This document shows positions 20,958 to 30,368 of a stretch of 64,000 nt of DNA, piece by piece. The DNA is from Providencia huaxiensis. GTDB lineage: Bacteria > Pseudomonadota > Gammaproteobacteria > Enterobacterales > Enterobacteriaceae. Each line of letters begins with the position of its first letter. Within the stretch, counting starts at the first letter, position 1. The DNA is taken from NCBI RefSeq assembly GCF_002843235.3, contig NZ_CP031123.2:186001-250000 (forward strand). The letters run 5' to 3'. The translations under genes were made by a program, and so were the position numbers. A model generated the notes under the pieces. The model was not told where the DNA came from, did not search any database, and worked only from the letters and a program-made list of their open reading frames with translations.

Positions 20958-21833
20958 TTATTTATGGGGTTGCCTATGCCGAATTACACCTTCTTGGACT
21001 GCGGTTGCAACAAGATCACCTTGTAAATTATAGAGTTGTCCTTTAACAAAACCCCTTCCACCAGATGCCGAGGGACTTTCTACGGCATACAGTAACCAAT
21101 CATCAATTTTGAATGGACGATGGAACCACATTGAATGATCAATCGTTGCGACTTGTAGGTCTCGTTCCATAAAGCCTCTACCATGCGGTTGCAATGCGGC
21201 TGGAAGGAAATTGTAATCAGATGCATAACCTAACAAATAGTGATGCAGCGAAGGTAGCTCCGGTAACTGTCCTTTCGCTTTAAACCAAATATAACGAAAC
21301 GGCTCTTGAGGTGCGGAATCGAATGGGCTGTAAAACTCAACAGGACGAAATTCAAAGGGAGTTGGCCTAAGAGCATATTTTTTAACTGATTCTGGCAATT
21401 TATCAGCCAAACTTTGCACAATATCATCTTGAGAAATTAACGAAGTCGGTGGTGGTACATCCGGCATCAAGTTTTGATGATTATAACCTTCTTCTTGAGA
21501 TTGAAATGATGCGGTCATAAAGAAGATAGGCTTGCCGTTTTGAATGGCGCTCACTCGACGTGCGCTAAAACTTCCGCCATCGCGTAAAATTTCAACGTCA
21601 TAAACAATAGGACGTGAGCTATCGCCTGGACGTAAAAAATAACTATGAAAAGAATTAATCGCTCGCTCTTCAGGTATGGTTTGTTTCGCTGCATACATGG
21701 CTTGTCCAACAACTTGTCCGCCAAAAACTTGAGGCAAACCAAGGTCTTCACTTTGTCCCCGAAAAATACCTTCTTCAATTTTTTCGAGTTCGATTAGGCT
21801 AATTAAATTCTGTAATTCTGGGCTCATAGTCAT
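20958..21833 (-). CDS. tesB: Acyl-CoA thioesterase II
   Basis: Double hot-dog thioesterase with broad acyl-CoA specificity, 291 residues against 286 in E. coli. The family blocks are clear: [67 protein letters not shown] and [12 protein letters not shown], which carries the catalytic Asp region. The first ATG (21833) has only CTAAG upstream; the second, two codons later, is equally possible. It converges with amtB and is divergent from ybaY, the enterobacterial arrangement. Confidence 0.94.
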   Translation of the reverse strand: MTMSPELQNLISLIELEKIEEGIFRGQSEDLGLPQVFGGQVVGQAMYAAKQTIPEERAINSFHSYFLRPGDSSRPIVYDVEILRDGGSFSARRVSAIQNGKPIFFMTASFQSQEEGYNHQNLMPDVPPPTSLISQDDIVQSLADKLPESVKKYALRPTPFEFRPVEFYSPFDSAPQEPFRYIWFKAKGQLPELPSLHHYLLGYASDYNFLPAALQPHGRGFMERDLQVATIDHSMWFHRPFKIDDWLLYAVESPSASGGRGFVKGQLYNLQGDLVATAVQEGVIRHRQPHK

Positions 21834-22066
21834 CTTAGTTCTGTTATATGTGAATGAGATACTCGTATTTTCCCATTATTTATCCTGAATAGGTAGGTTA
21901 ATTGTTATCGAATAAATTCAGGTTACGCATTGTTACATTTGGAAATATAAATGTATTATTCTACCAATATTAGCTATACTTTTTATTATTCACCAATCAG
22001 AAAATGATTTGTCTATTCCGATTATTTAAAAATGTTTTAGTAAACATTGTATTATAGGTAATAACT

Positions 22067-22525
22067 ATGAAGTTTTTTCGCTACATTGTTAGCTTATTAG
22101 TACTTTTAATGTTGGTTAGTTGTGAAGGGAATAGCACAAAGCCCAACGAAAAAGCACTTAATGCTAAAAATAGTAATAATAATCAGACGGTAGATTCAGG
22201 GAAAATCGAGGGCCGTGTTGTCATTTTACAGAATACTGCTTTACCTGAAGGTGCGGTTGTTACAATTACTCTGGCGGATACAACGGTGGCGGACTTGCCA
22301 GCCCTAATATTATCTCAAAAATATTATAATTCAGTGAACAATCGCCCGACAATTCCCTTTGAGCTCACTTACCAAAAAAATGAAGTTAGGCAGGAAGGTA
22401 CACTCGTTGTTAATGCAACCGTGAACGCAGATGGAAAATTATTATACATTAGTGATAGTGTTGTAGAGGTTATCAATAACGGCATCACAAAAAATGTTGA
22501 ATTATTGATGGTATCTGCAAATTAG
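22067..22525 (+). CDS. ybaY: YbaY lipoprotein (YscW-type beta domain)
   Basis: Predicted lipoprotein with a YscW-like domain, here 152 residues. The signal sequence ends in LMLVSC, a lipobox placing Cys near residue 19. A polar Asn-rich linker is followed by the domain, with GRVVILQNTALPEGAVVTITLAD and IPFELTYQKNEVRQEG. It lacks the long Pro/Thr-rich C-terminal tail of E. coli YbaY, as I remember it. Its cellular role is unknown. It sits between tesB and ffs, as in E. coli. Confidence 0.85.
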   Translation: MKFFRYIVSLLVLLMLVSCEGNSTKPNEKALNAKNSNNNQTVDSGKIEGRVVILQNTALPEGAVVTITLADTTVADLPALILSQKYYNSVNNRPTIPFELTYQKNEVRQEGTLVVNATVNADGKLLYISDSVVEVINNGITKNVELLMVSAN

Positions 22526-22603
22526 CGAATAAGCGATTTCTTAGTTGAGTCGCTATTTTCAAAGGTTCTTTGTGTAATAAATCGTCACTTAATCATGGGT
22601 TTC

Positions 22604-22632
22604 TTGCTATTTCAACGACTATCAAGCATAAT
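22604..22632 (+). promoter_or_regulatory. Promoter of ffs
   Basis: TTGCTA (22604-22609), a 17-bp spacer and CATAAT (22627-22632) are followed by a GC-rich discriminator GCCCC, typical of growth-rate-controlled stable RNA promoters. Transcription would start about 20 nt before the mature RNA. Confidence 0.65.
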
Positions 22633-22659
22633 GCCCCTGCTTTGAAAGAAGCAATCAAT

Positions 22660-22773
22660 GGGGGCTCTGTTGGTTCTCCCGCAACACTAACTTGTTAACT
22701 TGGTCAGGTCTGGAAGGAAGCAGCCATAGCAGGGGTCGTGTGTGCCGGGATGTCGCTGGCAGGGCTCCCACCC
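22660..22773 (+). ncRNA. ffs: 4.5S RNA of the signal recognition particle
   Basis: The 114-nt sequence begins GGGGGCTCTGTTGGTTCTCC and ends GGGCTCCCACCC. It carries the SRP core GGTCAGGTCTGGAAGGAAGC, containing the GGAA tetraloop, and the symmetric loop AGCAG region opposite it. It pairs with Ffh to target membrane proteins to FtsY. Length and ends match E. coli 4.5S RNA. Confidence 0.97.
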
Positions 22774-23084
22774 AATTCTACGTACTCTTTTCTGCATATC
22801 AATCCATATATTCTAATTTGTTATGAATATAATCTTTAATTGTTCTTTTTTTATTTTTATAAATGTAAATTAAGTTCATTAACTTAAATAAATTCAAAAG
22901 TTAAAAAAAGAAAGGTTAAGAATACAACCTTAATTATTATGATAAGAAAAAAGTAGATTGAAATGAAAAGCAGTAAAGGTTTTTATTAGCATAATTATAA
23001 TGCTAACAATAATTACATCGCGTCCAGCCGATAAGTGGGTTTACCGGCCATAACCATTCACTATCTGTGCGTGTTAATGAGGTA
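22774..23084. other. Intergenic region between ffs and hha
   Basis: AT-rich stretch with no gene visible. One imperfect hairpin, CCGATAA/TTACCGG with a single mismatch, lies near 23028-23048. I see no clear terminator for ffs or hha. Confidence 0.5.
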
Positions 23085-23288
23085 TTATCTAACAAACTTC
23101 CAAACAGAAGCTGGGATTTTATCATAAAGCTTATTCATTGTGAGTTCAGCTAAGCGGTGATCTGCTGCGGAGTAGAATAGCTCTAGCTCATCATCAGATA
23201 ATTCATACTTGTTTTTTTCAATGACACGCTCAAGAGTTTCAATTGTTGTACATTTTCTTAAACGCATCAGATAATCAAATTTGGTCAT
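23085..23288 (-). CDS. hha: Hha nucleoid-associated modulator
   Basis: Small H-NS partner of 67 residues that silences horizontally acquired and virulence genes. Nearly the whole length matches E. coli Hha: [57 protein letters not shown]. The start is the ATG at 23286-23288 with AAAGGG seven bases upstream; the frame extends a little further but without support. It lies 74 bp downstream of tomB on the same strand. In E. coli the pair sits by acrAB, so its place beside mltD marks a rearrangement. Confidence 0.94.
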   Translation of the reverse strand: MTKFDYLMRLRKCTTIETLERVIEKNKYELSDDELELFYSAADHRLAELTMNKLYDKIPASVWKFVR

Positions 23289-23362
23289 AATACCCTTTCT
23301 TTTGTGCAAAATTACTTATTAATATATGGTTTTATAGTTTGAACTAAAGATAAATAATATCT

Positions 23363-23731
23363 TTAGGTTTTGCTGGTTAGACATTTTAGGTCATCATCCA
23401 GCACAGCGACAAGACTCTGGTTCATTGCTTCCCAGTCTATAACTTCACTGAGCGTGATGACCGGGCTACCGAATAAGTCATAGGTCTCATCGAGGTACTC
23501 TTCGATAAGTGATATAACAAGATTCTCTTTTGGATATTTGATTTTAAACCGCCATACAAATGCAGCGATATGTTCAATAAGCTCATTCAAGGCTGCGCTT
23601 TGAGGGGAGCTTAAGTCATTAATCCAGTGTGTATTTGTTTTTTGTAAGCTTAAAATAGCATCTCTATTGAGGCTATTACATAAGTATTTTAGCTCTGCTA
23701 TATCATGTTTTTTGGGTGAGTATTCATCCAT
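23363..23731 (-). CDS. tomB: TomB, Hha antagonist
   Basis: Protein of 122 residues, the E. coli YbaJ/TomB family. TomB counteracts Hha toxicity, reportedly by cysteine oxidation stimulated by TomB, so the two form a toxin-antitoxin-like pair. Matching segments are MDEYSPKKHDIAELKYLCNSL, ALNELIEHIAAFVWRFKIKYP and LIEEYLDETYDLF, plus a conserved Cys in the tail (LKCLTS). The start ATG at 23729-23731 has a strong GGAGGTGATT upstream. It is co-directional with hha and probably co-transcribed. Confidence 0.9.
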   Translation of the reverse strand: MDEYSPKKHDIAELKYLCNSLNRDAILSLQKTNTHWINDLSSPQSAALNELIEHIAAFVWRFKIKYPKENLVISLIEEYLDETYDLFGSPVITLSEVIDWEAMNQSLVAVLDDDLKCLTSKT

Positions 23732-23737
23732 AATCAC

Positions 23738-24211
23738 CTCCGTAGGCGAATCTGACTTTTGCTGTGTGTATTTTTTATCAATAATAATATCATGTTAACT
23801 AATTAAAGCACCTATGTTCAATATAAAAGTTGCTCATTAATATATTGAAAAATATAAGATTATTGCTAGTTCGTTAAACTTTTCGAAGATTATTAATATA
23901 ATACATAAGCGATGTTCGAATACGGACTGGCAGCTCGGACTAAACTAGCCGCGATATAATAATAGCATTATTATCACATATGTCACCACCAATAAACTAC
24001 TTTTTTCTAATTTATTAGTGGGTGGTTGAAGTTTGAGTTGTGTATGTTCTGCTTAAACTCAATTTCATGAAGCATTTATATTATAGTTTAACCATCAGTT
24101 ATTTTAGTGCGGTGAATATGAAGTGTTTATACAAAAGATGTTATAAAAATTATTATCCCATTTAATTCATTCAAATAATTTATTTTTACTAATAACAGAA
24201 TTAAAAAATAG
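23738..24211. other. Intergenic region upstream of tomB
   Basis: No gene visible. It contains a perfect AT inverted repeat, ATAATAAT-AGC-ATTATTAT, at 23956-23974. An imperfect hairpin at 23985-24026 pairs ACCACC with GGTGGT and AATAAA with TTTATT. Confidence 0.5.
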
Positions 24212-24213
24212 AA

Positions 24214-24250
24214 AAGCTTCTGCCTGAAATAGACAAAAGCTTTTTTTGTT
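24214..24250 (-). terminator. Terminator of mltD
   Basis: AAAAGCTT and AAGCTTTT surround a loop of about 15 nt; T-rich sequence lies on either side, so it could act in both directions. Confidence 0.6.
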
Positions 24251-24259
24251 AAGCATAAC

Positions 24260-25630
24260 TTAAAGGTAGAGGTTCAAGGTTACCCCGGGTTTCAGGTCGG
24301 CCATTTTAACACCGGAATTCCACGTCATTAGGTCATTGAGTTTTATGCCATGACGTTTCGCAATGCTATAGTAGGAATCGCCTTTCCTTACTTTATAAGT
24401 TTTTGCCTTACGATTGCTCACCGTAGACGCTGTATTTGAAACTTTTAATACTTGCCCAGGCTTGATAACGCTTGCGGTTTTTAACCCATTTAGCTTTTGA
24501 ATATTCTTCGCGGTAGTATTGAATTTTTTTGCAATACTTGCGACGGACTCACCTTTGCGCACCTTATATGTGGCTATTTTAGCCCTATTTTGACGCGCAC
24601 TCGAAATTGCGGTGGGTTGTACTGTTTTTATCTGCTGATTTTGTTGCGCAGCTAAACGGATCGTGTTTAAAACATCTTGGTCTGACAGTGATATTTTGAA
24701 TTGTTCAGCTTTCGCGGTAGGTAACATAATATAATGAGGGCCATTTGGCGATGTTATGCCACGTGTATAGCCAGAATTATATGTTTTTACCGATTCAACT
24801 GTTAGCCCAGCCAGCTCTGCTGCTTGAGATAACGTGATTTGTTGGCCGACATCAATTTGAGTGAGTGCTCTATTTTTATTACTTGTCGGTAAATTAACTT
24901 GATACTTTTCAGGGTTTTTCAATACTTGGCTAAGCGCTAAGATTTTAGGTACGTACTGTTTAGTTTCTTTTGGTAAAGAGAGTGACCAAAAATCAGTAGG
25001 TAACCCGGCAGCTTCATTTTTCTTGATAGCATTTTGTACGCAACCTTCTCCACAGTTATAGGCCGCAAGAGTGAGCTCCCAATCATGGCCGAACATAACA
25101 TTTAAGTTTTCGAGAAGGTCAAAGGCTGCTTTAGTTGAAGAAACCACATCTCTGCGTTCATCAACCCATTGTGTCTGTTTTAGGCCATATGAGCGTGCCG
25201 TGATAGGAACGATTTGCCATAGGCCAGCAGCTTGTGCTGGGGAGGTCGCTTTAGGATTAAATGAGCTTTCAACAATAGGAATTAAAGCTAATTCCATAGG
25301 TAAATTTCGCTCATTAATTTCGTCTACGATGAGGTACATGTATGGCTCAGCTCTTAATGCCACATCGTAGACAAAACGTTGTTTATCTAAATAACTGTTT
25401 GCTAATTCCCTAACTTGAGGTTTATCAGGGATATCCATTTTTAGTTCATCGCTAATATAGCCCCATAAGTCATAATCGGCTTTGGGTAATTGTCGACTGG
25501 CTGCTTGGTTATGTGGTGCAACAGTTTCAATTGTATGGTTAGTTGGAGTTTTGTTCTGCTTAATTTTTTTCGGGGCAGTTTGGCATCCGGCCAACAGAAC
25601 AACGGCGATAAGCGTCGCGATTATCTTCAT
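24260..25630 (-). CDS. mltD: Membrane-bound lytic murein transglycosylase D
   Basis: Outer membrane lipoprotein of 456 residues that cleaves glycan strands to 1,6-anhydro products, the substrates later imported by AmpG. The lipobox is LLAGC. The lysozyme-like SLT domain has the catalytic Glu in PIVESSFNPKATSPAQAAGLWQ and the AAYNCGEG motif. Two LysM peptidoglycan-binding repeats follow (YKVRKGESVASIAKKF and YKVRKGDSYYSIAKRHG). It is divergent-adjacent to nothing but follows gloB on the same strand with an 81-bp gap, as in E. coli. Confidence 0.95.
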   Translation of the reverse strand: MKIIATLIAVVLLAGCQTAPKKIKQNKTPTNHTIETVAPHNQAASRQLPKADYDLWGYISDELKMDIPDKPQVRELANSYLDKQRFVYDVALRAEPYMYLIVDEINERNLPMELALIPIVESSFNPKATSPAQAAGLWQIVPITARSYGLKQTQWVDERRDVVSSTKAAFDLLENLNVMFGHDWELTLAAYNCGEGCVQNAIKKNEAAGLPTDFWSLSLPKETKQYVPKILALSQVLKNPEKYQVNLPTSNKNRALTQIDVGQQITLSQAAELAGLTVESVKTYNSGYTRGITSPNGPHYIMLPTAKAEQFKISLSDQDVLNTIRLAAQQNQQIKTVQPTAISSARQNRAKIATYKVRKGESVASIAKKFNTTAKNIQKLNGLKTASVIKPGQVLKVSNTASTVSNRKAKTYKVRKGDSYYSIAKRHGIKLNDLMTWNSGVKMADLKPGVTLNLYL

Positions 25631-25711
25631 TCTTTTCTATTGTTCTTCATTTTGATGTTTAAAAGTCGAACAATAATACTTATCCCACCCCGATATGACA
25701 ATCATTAAACT

Positions 25712-26467
25712 TTAATATTGGTCTTTTAATTGACGCAACAGGGTGAAAACAGCCCTTAAAGGTGGATTTTGTACGTTAATATTGAGTTTTTTCTGTAATT
25801 GAACGTTATCGCATTGCAGAAAGATATTAATTTTTTTCTCTGTTTTCAATGAAGTGGGTACTGTTGGTTGATGTTTGTCACGTATTTGCGTTATTTTTTG
25901 TAAATATTGAGTGATGGCTTCATTTTCAGGCCATACATGGTGTGCAAATTTAAGATTAGATAAAGTATATTCATGAGCACAGCAAATTAAGGTTTCATCA
26001 GGAAGCTCGGCAATTTTTTGGATAGATTCGAACATTTGCTCGGGGGTTCCTTCAAATATCCGTCCGCAACCCGCGGAAAATAGGGTGTCACCACAGAATA
26101 GATAAGGTGCTTGGTAAAAGCCGATATGCTCAGAGGTATGGCCTGATAATGAAATAACCTGTAGATTGAACTCGTTAATTATAACCTTATCACCGTTTTC
26201 GACTATTTCTGTTGCCCCTTTAGATTGGGTTTCTTGTGGGCCAAAAACCGGAAGTGTTGTAAATTTGCTTAAAATCCCTTTTACACCGCCAGTATGGTCA
26301 TTATGGTGGTGAGTTAGCAGGATGGCGACAGGAGCTAGTTGCTTGGCTGTCATTATTTCAAGCACGGGCTCTGCCTCTGCTGGGTCAACGATGATACACT
26401 GTTGGTGGCTATCGACTAAAACCCAAATGTAGTTATCGTTTAAAGCGGGTACTCGAATTAACTCCAT
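25712..26467 (-). CDS. gloB: Hydroxyacylglutathione hydrolase (glyoxalase II)
   Basis: Metallo-beta-lactamase-fold enzyme of 251 residues that hydrolyses S-lactoylglutathione to lactate in methylglyoxal detoxification. The metal motif THHHNDHTGG (about residues 53-62) is intact, with further ligands in SGHTSEHIGF, FCGDTLFSAGCGR and CAHEYT. GAGGT before the ATG supports the start. It is divergent from yafS and upstream of mltD on the same strand. Confidence 0.95.
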   Translation of the reverse strand: MELIRVPALNDNYIWVLVDSHQQCIIVDPAEAEPVLEIMTAKQLAPVAILLTHHHNDHTGGVKGILSKFTTLPVFGPQETQSKGATEIVENGDKVIINEFNLQVISLSGHTSEHIGFYQAPYLFCGDTLFSAGCGRIFEGTPEQMFESIQKIAELPDETLICCAHEYTLSNLKFAHHVWPENEAITQYLQKITQIRDKHQPTVPTSLKTEKKINIFLQCDNVQLQKKLNINVQNPPLRAVFTLLRQLKDQY

Positions 26468-26507
26468 AATGACCTCGATACTTGCTAATAGTTAATAGGG
26501 GAATTTC

Positions 26508-27242
26508 ATGAAGCCTGCGCGTATTGATAAAAAAATTCAAATGCCTGTTAGTTGGTCTGATATTCCTTTTGGGGAACAATACCGTCAAGCTATAGAAAAT
26601 CAACTTAGCCCTTGGTGGCCGAAGATATTCGGCTTTCATTTGCTTAAGTTAGGCCATTTAAGTACTGAAATCCATACCGACGATTGCCTAATTTCCCATC
26701 AGTTTAATGTTGGCACTGGTGACCCTCGTTTTAATCTTGTCGCCAAGCCCGAAGCATTGCCATTAACCCAAAAATCTATAGATGCCTGCCTAATGACTCA
26801 CTGCTTGGCCTATAGCCATGACCCTCATTGGCTTTTACGGGAAGTTGACCGGGTGCTAATTGATGATGGCTGGTTAATCATTTCAGGTTTTAACCCTTTT
26901 AGTCTTGTCGGAATGGCGAAACTCGTACCTGTTTTGCGTAAACGGCAGCCTTATTGTAGCCGTTTTTTTCCATCTGTCAGGGTATTTGATTGGCTAAGTT
27001 TATTAAACTATGAAGTTTTATATCATCGTAATTGCCAAGTAATCCCTTGGTTGAGCGCACAAAGGCGAGTGAATAAAAGCTGTGGGGGGATTGGTGCTCT
27101 AAGTGTGATTGTGGCGCGGAAACGGACTTGTCCATTAACTCCGACACCACTAAAATTCAAACAACCAAAGGTTAAGATTGGAACCGCGCTTGGTGCTGCG
27201 AAGGAGATCAGTAAATCAATGAAGATAAACGACCCTTCTTAA
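26508..27242 (+). CDS. yafS: YafS-type SAM-dependent methyltransferase
   Basis: Class I methyltransferase-like protein of 244 residues; the substrate is unknown. A methyltransferase_11-type segment is visible: [33 protein letters not shown], then [18 protein letters not shown]. The classical glycine-rich motif I is weak, as is usual for the YafS branch. AGGGGAA precedes the ATG. It is divergent from gloB, and its 3' end overlaps the rnhA stop on the other strand by four bases. This position is conserved in Enterobacterales. Confidence 0.85.
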   Translation: MKPARIDKKIQMPVSWSDIPFGEQYRQAIENQLSPWWPKIFGFHLLKLGHLSTEIHTDDCLISHQFNVGTGDPRFNLVAKPEALPLTQKSIDACLMTHCLAYSHDPHWLLREVDRVLIDDGWLIISGFNPFSLVGMAKLVPVLRKRQPYCSRFFPSVRVFDWLSLLNYEVLYHRNCQVIPWLSAQRRVNKSCGGIGALSVIVARKRTCPLTPTPLKFKQPKVKIGTALGAAKEISKSMKINDPS

Positions 27243-27709
27243 TTTTGTGCGGGTTGGTAACCGGTATCTTCCTTGGTCGGTGCTGAAGCCGCAGCACGAG
27301 CCAGCTCATCACATTTTTCATTTTCAGGGTGACCTGCATGGCCTTTGACCCAACGCCAATCAATAGTATGTCTTTGAATTGCTTCATCGAGGCGTTTCCA
27401 TAAATCCACATTCACTACGGGTGATTTATCGGCTTTGCGCCATTGTTTGCGCTTCCAACTGTGGATCCACTGGGTGATCCCTTGGCGTACATATTGGCTA
27501 TCTGTGGTTAAAATAATGTCACAAGGCCGCTTTAGGGATTCAAGAGCGACAATGGCTGCAAGTAGTTCCATACGATTGTTTGTGGTCATAAAATAACCAT
27601 CGCTTAAGGTTTTTTCGTGTTGTTGATAACGAAGAACCACCCCGTATCCTCCAGGGCCTGGATTGCCCAAACAGGAACCATCCGTGAAAATTTCTACCTG
27701 CTTTGTCAT
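27239..27709 (-). CDS. rnhA: Ribonuclease HI
   Basis: Endonuclease of 156 residues that removes RNA from RNA-DNA hybrids. The catalytic DEDD residues lie in [39 protein letters not shown] and CDELARAA. The basic handle ([15 protein letters not shown]) is present, and the conserved His lies in GHAGHPENE. It is divergent from dnaQ across a 54-bp gap carrying both promoters, the standard enterobacterial arrangement. Confidence 0.97.
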   Translation of the reverse strand: MTKQVEIFTDGSCLGNPGPGGYGVVLRYQQHEKTLSDGYFMTTNNRMELLAAIVALESLKRPCDIILTTDSQYVRQGITQWIHSWKRKQWRKADKSPVVNVDLWKRLDEAIQRHTIDWRWVKGHAGHPENEKCDELARAAASAPTKEDTGYQPAQN

Positions 27710-27763
27710 TTCTGGTACACTCTATATTATTCATTCACCTCTAGTTTGACACAAAAAAACATT

Positions 27764-28525
27764 ATGAGCACGGTGATAACCAGACAAATTGTCCTTGATA
27801 CTGAAACCACGGGTATGAATAAGCTTGGGGTTCATTATGAAGGCCACAACATTATTGAGATTGGTGCGGTTGAAGTTATTAACCGTCGTTTAACAGGGCG
27901 TAACTTTCACGTCTATATTAAGCCTGATCGCTTAGTTGACCCTGAAGCATTTGAAGTTCATGGGATCAGTGACGAATTTTTACAAGATAAACCCGTTTTT
28001 GCAGAAATTGCAGATGAATTCCTTGAATTTATTCGAGGAGCTGAACTTGTTATTCATAATGCTCCCTTTGATATCGGGTTTATGGATTATGAATTCCGTA
28101 AACTCAATAAAGGTATTCCGCCTACACAAGAGTTTTGCACTATCACTGATAGCTTAGTGTTGGCTCGTAAACTTTTTCCTGGTAAACGGAATAACTTGGA
28201 TGCGCTATGTGACCGTTATTTAATTGATAACGCTAAACGAACACTGCACGGGGCGTTACTCGATGCCGAGATCCTGTCAGATGTCTATTTGGCAATGACG
28301 GGTGGGCAAACTTCATTGTCATTTTCGATGGATTCAGAATCTGCTAATAATGAGCAAGAGTATGAAATTCAAAGGATTGAGCGTCCTCAGAGTGGTCTTA
28401 GAGTCATTTTTGCTTCTGATGAGGAGCTCATTGCTCATGAAGCTCGGTTGGATATTGTTGATAAGAAGGGCGGGAAACCCTGTCTTTGGCGGCAATCTTC
28501 TGATGAAGCTGAAAATTTACATTAA
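27764..28525 (+). CDS. dnaQ: DNA polymerase III epsilon subunit (proofreading exonuclease)
   Basis: 3'-5' exonuclease of the replicative polymerase core, 253 residues. Exo I contains Asp12 and Glu14 in VLDTETTG, Exo II lies in IHNAPFDIGFMDYEF, and Exo III in HGALLDAEILSDVY. The C-terminal part (GLRVIFASDEELIAHEARLD) should bind the alpha subunit. The ATG at 27764 fits the family N terminus MSTVITRQIVLD; the frame extends further upstream but overlaps rnhA. It is followed by tRNA-Asp, as in E. coli. Confidence 0.96.
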   Translation: MSTVITRQIVLDTETTGMNKLGVHYEGHNIIEIGAVEVINRRLTGRNFHVYIKPDRLVDPEAFEVHGISDEFLQDKPVFAEIADEFLEFIRGAELVIHNAPFDIGFMDYEFRKLNKGIPPTQEFCTITDSLVLARKLFPGKRNNLDALCDRYLIDNAKRTLHGALLDAEILSDVYLAMTGGQTSLSFSMDSESANNEQEYEIQRIERPQSGLRVIFASDEELIAHEARLDIVDKKGGKPCLWRQSSDEAENLH

Positions 28526-28623
28526 TAATTGAATTTATTATTAACGCATGCGAATGGATTTACATTATGAGCCCTTTTAAAGGCTAAAAACTGCTCAACT
28601 GCGCGATTTTACAAGAAAAAGTG

Positions 28624-28652
28624 TTGACGAGTTCTTCAAGTCTTCGTAATAT
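28624..28652 (+). promoter_or_regulatory. Promoter of tRNA-Asp
   Basis: TTGACG (28624-28629), a 17-bp spacer and TAATAT (28647-28652) lie 27 bp before the tRNA. Confidence 0.75.
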
Positions 28653-28679
28653 GCATGGCGTTCCCAACAGGGAACATCA

Positions 28680-28756
28680 GGAGCGGTAGTTCAGTTGGTT
28701 AGAATACCTGCCTGTCACGCAGGGGGTCGCGGGTTCGAGTCCCGTCCGTTCCGCCA
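28680..28756 (+). tRNA. tRNA-Asp (anticodon GTC)
   Basis: 77-nt cloverleaf. The acceptor stem GGAGCGG pairs with CCGTTCC (one G-U pair), the anticodon loop is CTGTCAC within the stem CCTGC/GCAGG, the T loop is GGTTCGAGTCC and an encoded CCA ends it. It matches the enterobacterial aspV position after dnaQ. AT-rich accessory DNA begins directly downstream, but I found no second copy of its 3' end that would mark an island boundary. Confidence 0.97.
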
Positions 28757-28763
28757 AATTATA

Positions 28764-28799
28764 ACGCCACGCTAATAAATTAGCGTGGCGTTTTTTTTT
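28764..28799 (+). terminator. Terminator of tRNA-Asp
   Basis: ACGCCACGCTAA and TTAGCGTGGCGT form a perfect 12-bp stem and are followed by nine Ts. Confidence 0.93.
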
Positions 28800-29037
28800 A
28801 GCATGACAGTATTTAGCTGCATGAGAGTTCCTTTCTTTTTCGTATCACTTTTTTGTTGAATTTATAAACAATACATTTTTTGCTTCTAATGATTTCTTTG
28901 AGTTAATTTTTGATATAAGGAGATTTATAATTAATAGATTTATGAGAATAATTTATATTCTTTTTAATCACATTAACTATTTTTAGGTTCTATCACGATT
29001 TTATCGAAATTATAAGTTTGAATTCTGTATGACTGTA

Positions 29038-29319
29038 TTAATAATAATTCGCATGAACTCTAACTAAGATAACAGATCTGAAATAATCTAACCAATCTTT
29101 ACCTAATGCTTTAAGGTATATATGAAGGCTATCAATAGAAATAGCAGATTGGCCATTCTCATACCTTGATATTTGTTGTTGGCTTAAATTTAATAATTTT
29201 CCTAATTCTGTTCCTGTTAATGATTTTTCAATACGTGCGGATTTCAAGTATTTTGCGGTAGCCATAACAATATCTAGGTCATTACCTTTATTCAATTCTT
29301 TAGTATTGATATATTTCAT
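29038..29319 (-). CDS. MrpJ-like XRE-family fimbrial regulator
   Basis: 93-residue helix-turn-helix protein. The HTH region is LTGTELGKLLNLSQQQISRYENGQ; the SQQQ-SRYE pattern is typical of MrpJ-type regulators encoded with fimbrial operons in Proteus and Providencia, where they often repress flagella and control fimbriae. The tail is hydrophobic and aromatic (DWLDYFRSVILV). GAGAG lies upstream of the ATG. It is at the distal end of the pilus region, downstream of the MarT/FidL-like pair and separated from it by 554 bp. The DNA is much more AT-rich than the housekeeping genes. Confidence 0.78.
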   Translation of the reverse strand: MKYINTKELNKGNDLDIVMATAKYLKSARIEKSLTGTELGKLLNLSQQQISRYENGQSAISIDSLHIYLKALGKDWLDYFRSVILVRVHANYY

Positions 29320-29873
29320 TTTATACTCTCTCTATTAGGAACTTATTATTTTAAAGTTAGCTATTAAAGATGGCATTACTTTAAATTTTTTGATTTTCTC
29401 TATGAGTAATAGATTATATTTTTTAGTTACCAATGTGAAATTGTTTTAATGAATCAAAAATAGTTGATTTGATAGTTTTTGCCTATTGATATTAATGTTA
29501 ATAATGAGTATAGACTATTAAATCAAAATATAGGTTTTTATAGTTCAATAAAAACAATGCATTACATCAATCTTATAAATTGACTTAAAAGTGAGAATAT
29601 AATAAACAATAAATGAAAAAAATGGATTTATAGTCATCTAAAAATAATTATTTATATTTTTACATAAAATTACAAAAAAATATTTATAGATTAAGTTGAA
29701 AGAGTGATTTATTAGGGATTGATTTGGTACTTATCGGTAGGTAGCATATAAATTTAATTATAGGCAAAGCATAATTAAATCTGCTTAGTTGGATAAAAAT
29801 GAAAAGGGCAACACGAGTAAGAGATACAATATTGATTATTACCTGAACTACTTTGTAAGTAGAACGCTATGTG
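29320..29873. other. AT-rich intergenic region
   Basis: No gene visible. At 29471-29494 there is GATAGTTTTTG followed by CCTATTGATATT. The 12-mer CCTATTGATATT recurs upstream of the second XRE gene at 38331-38342. Confidence 0.5.
29471..29494 (-). promoter_or_regulatory. Motif shared by two XRE regulator promoters (copy 1)
   Basis: Contains TTTTTGCCTATTGATATT, about 150 bp upstream of the XRE start at 29319. The near-copy at 38319-38342 has the same distance and orientation relative to its XRE gene, suggesting a shared operator or promoter element. Confidence 0.4.
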
Positions 29874-30368
29874 TTAAATTTTATTTAATTTATCTTTCCT
29901 GTTACAGACAAAATATGGGCCAAATGAACTAGAGAAAAGGTACCAATCAGAAGTTATCTCATCAATTTCTACATATGCAATTGAATTTAGATTGAATACC
30001 TTGAAATATTTTTCAAATATATCATCAGGAACATTGTCATTTAAAGATTTTTTATCATAATTTATTGTTAATTTTAAATCCTTCACATACTTTCTTGATG
30101 ATTGATTGAAATGAACAACTCGATTAACAGTATATGTCTTATCAGTTGTAATTGTTCCTAATAATTTAATATATCCACTGTTATCATTGTTTTTTACTAA
30201 TTTCATATTTAGTGTATATGATGATTTGTTATTGGCTAATATGAAATTAGAGGAAACAGTTGCTTCACAATATTGTGTTTTACTTTTTTCTAAATTTAAG
30301 TAAAATAACAAGGAAACGATAATTAATGAAAAAAGTAGTATCAATGAATATAGTGTTTTATTAGTCAT
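29874..30368 (-). CDS. FidL-like membrane protein
   Basis: 164 residues: a short cytoplasmic start, one membrane segment at about residues 6-24 (LYSLILLFSLIIVSLLFYL), then an extracytoplasmic domain with two Cys (QYCEATV and YFVCNRK). It resembles FidL, the partner encoded next to the ToxR-like regulator MarT in Salmonella. The start overlaps the end of the MarT-like gene by eight bases, and AGGATAAAA precedes the ATG, so the two should be translated together. Its role is presumably to modulate the membrane regulator. The homology is from remembered architecture and is weak in sequence. Confidence 0.55.
   Translation of the reverse strand: MTNKTLYSLILLFSLIIVSLLFYLNLEKSKTQYCEATVSSNFILANNKSSYTLNMKLVKNNDNSGYIKLLGTITTDKTYTVNRVVHFNQSSRKYVKDLKLTINYDKKSLNDNVPDDIFEKYFKVFNLNSIAYVEIDEITSDWYLFSSSFGPYFVCNRKDKLNKI

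Noticed and set aside
23028..23048. Terminator for ffs or hha
   Set aside because: The stem has a mismatch and no T run follows on either strand.
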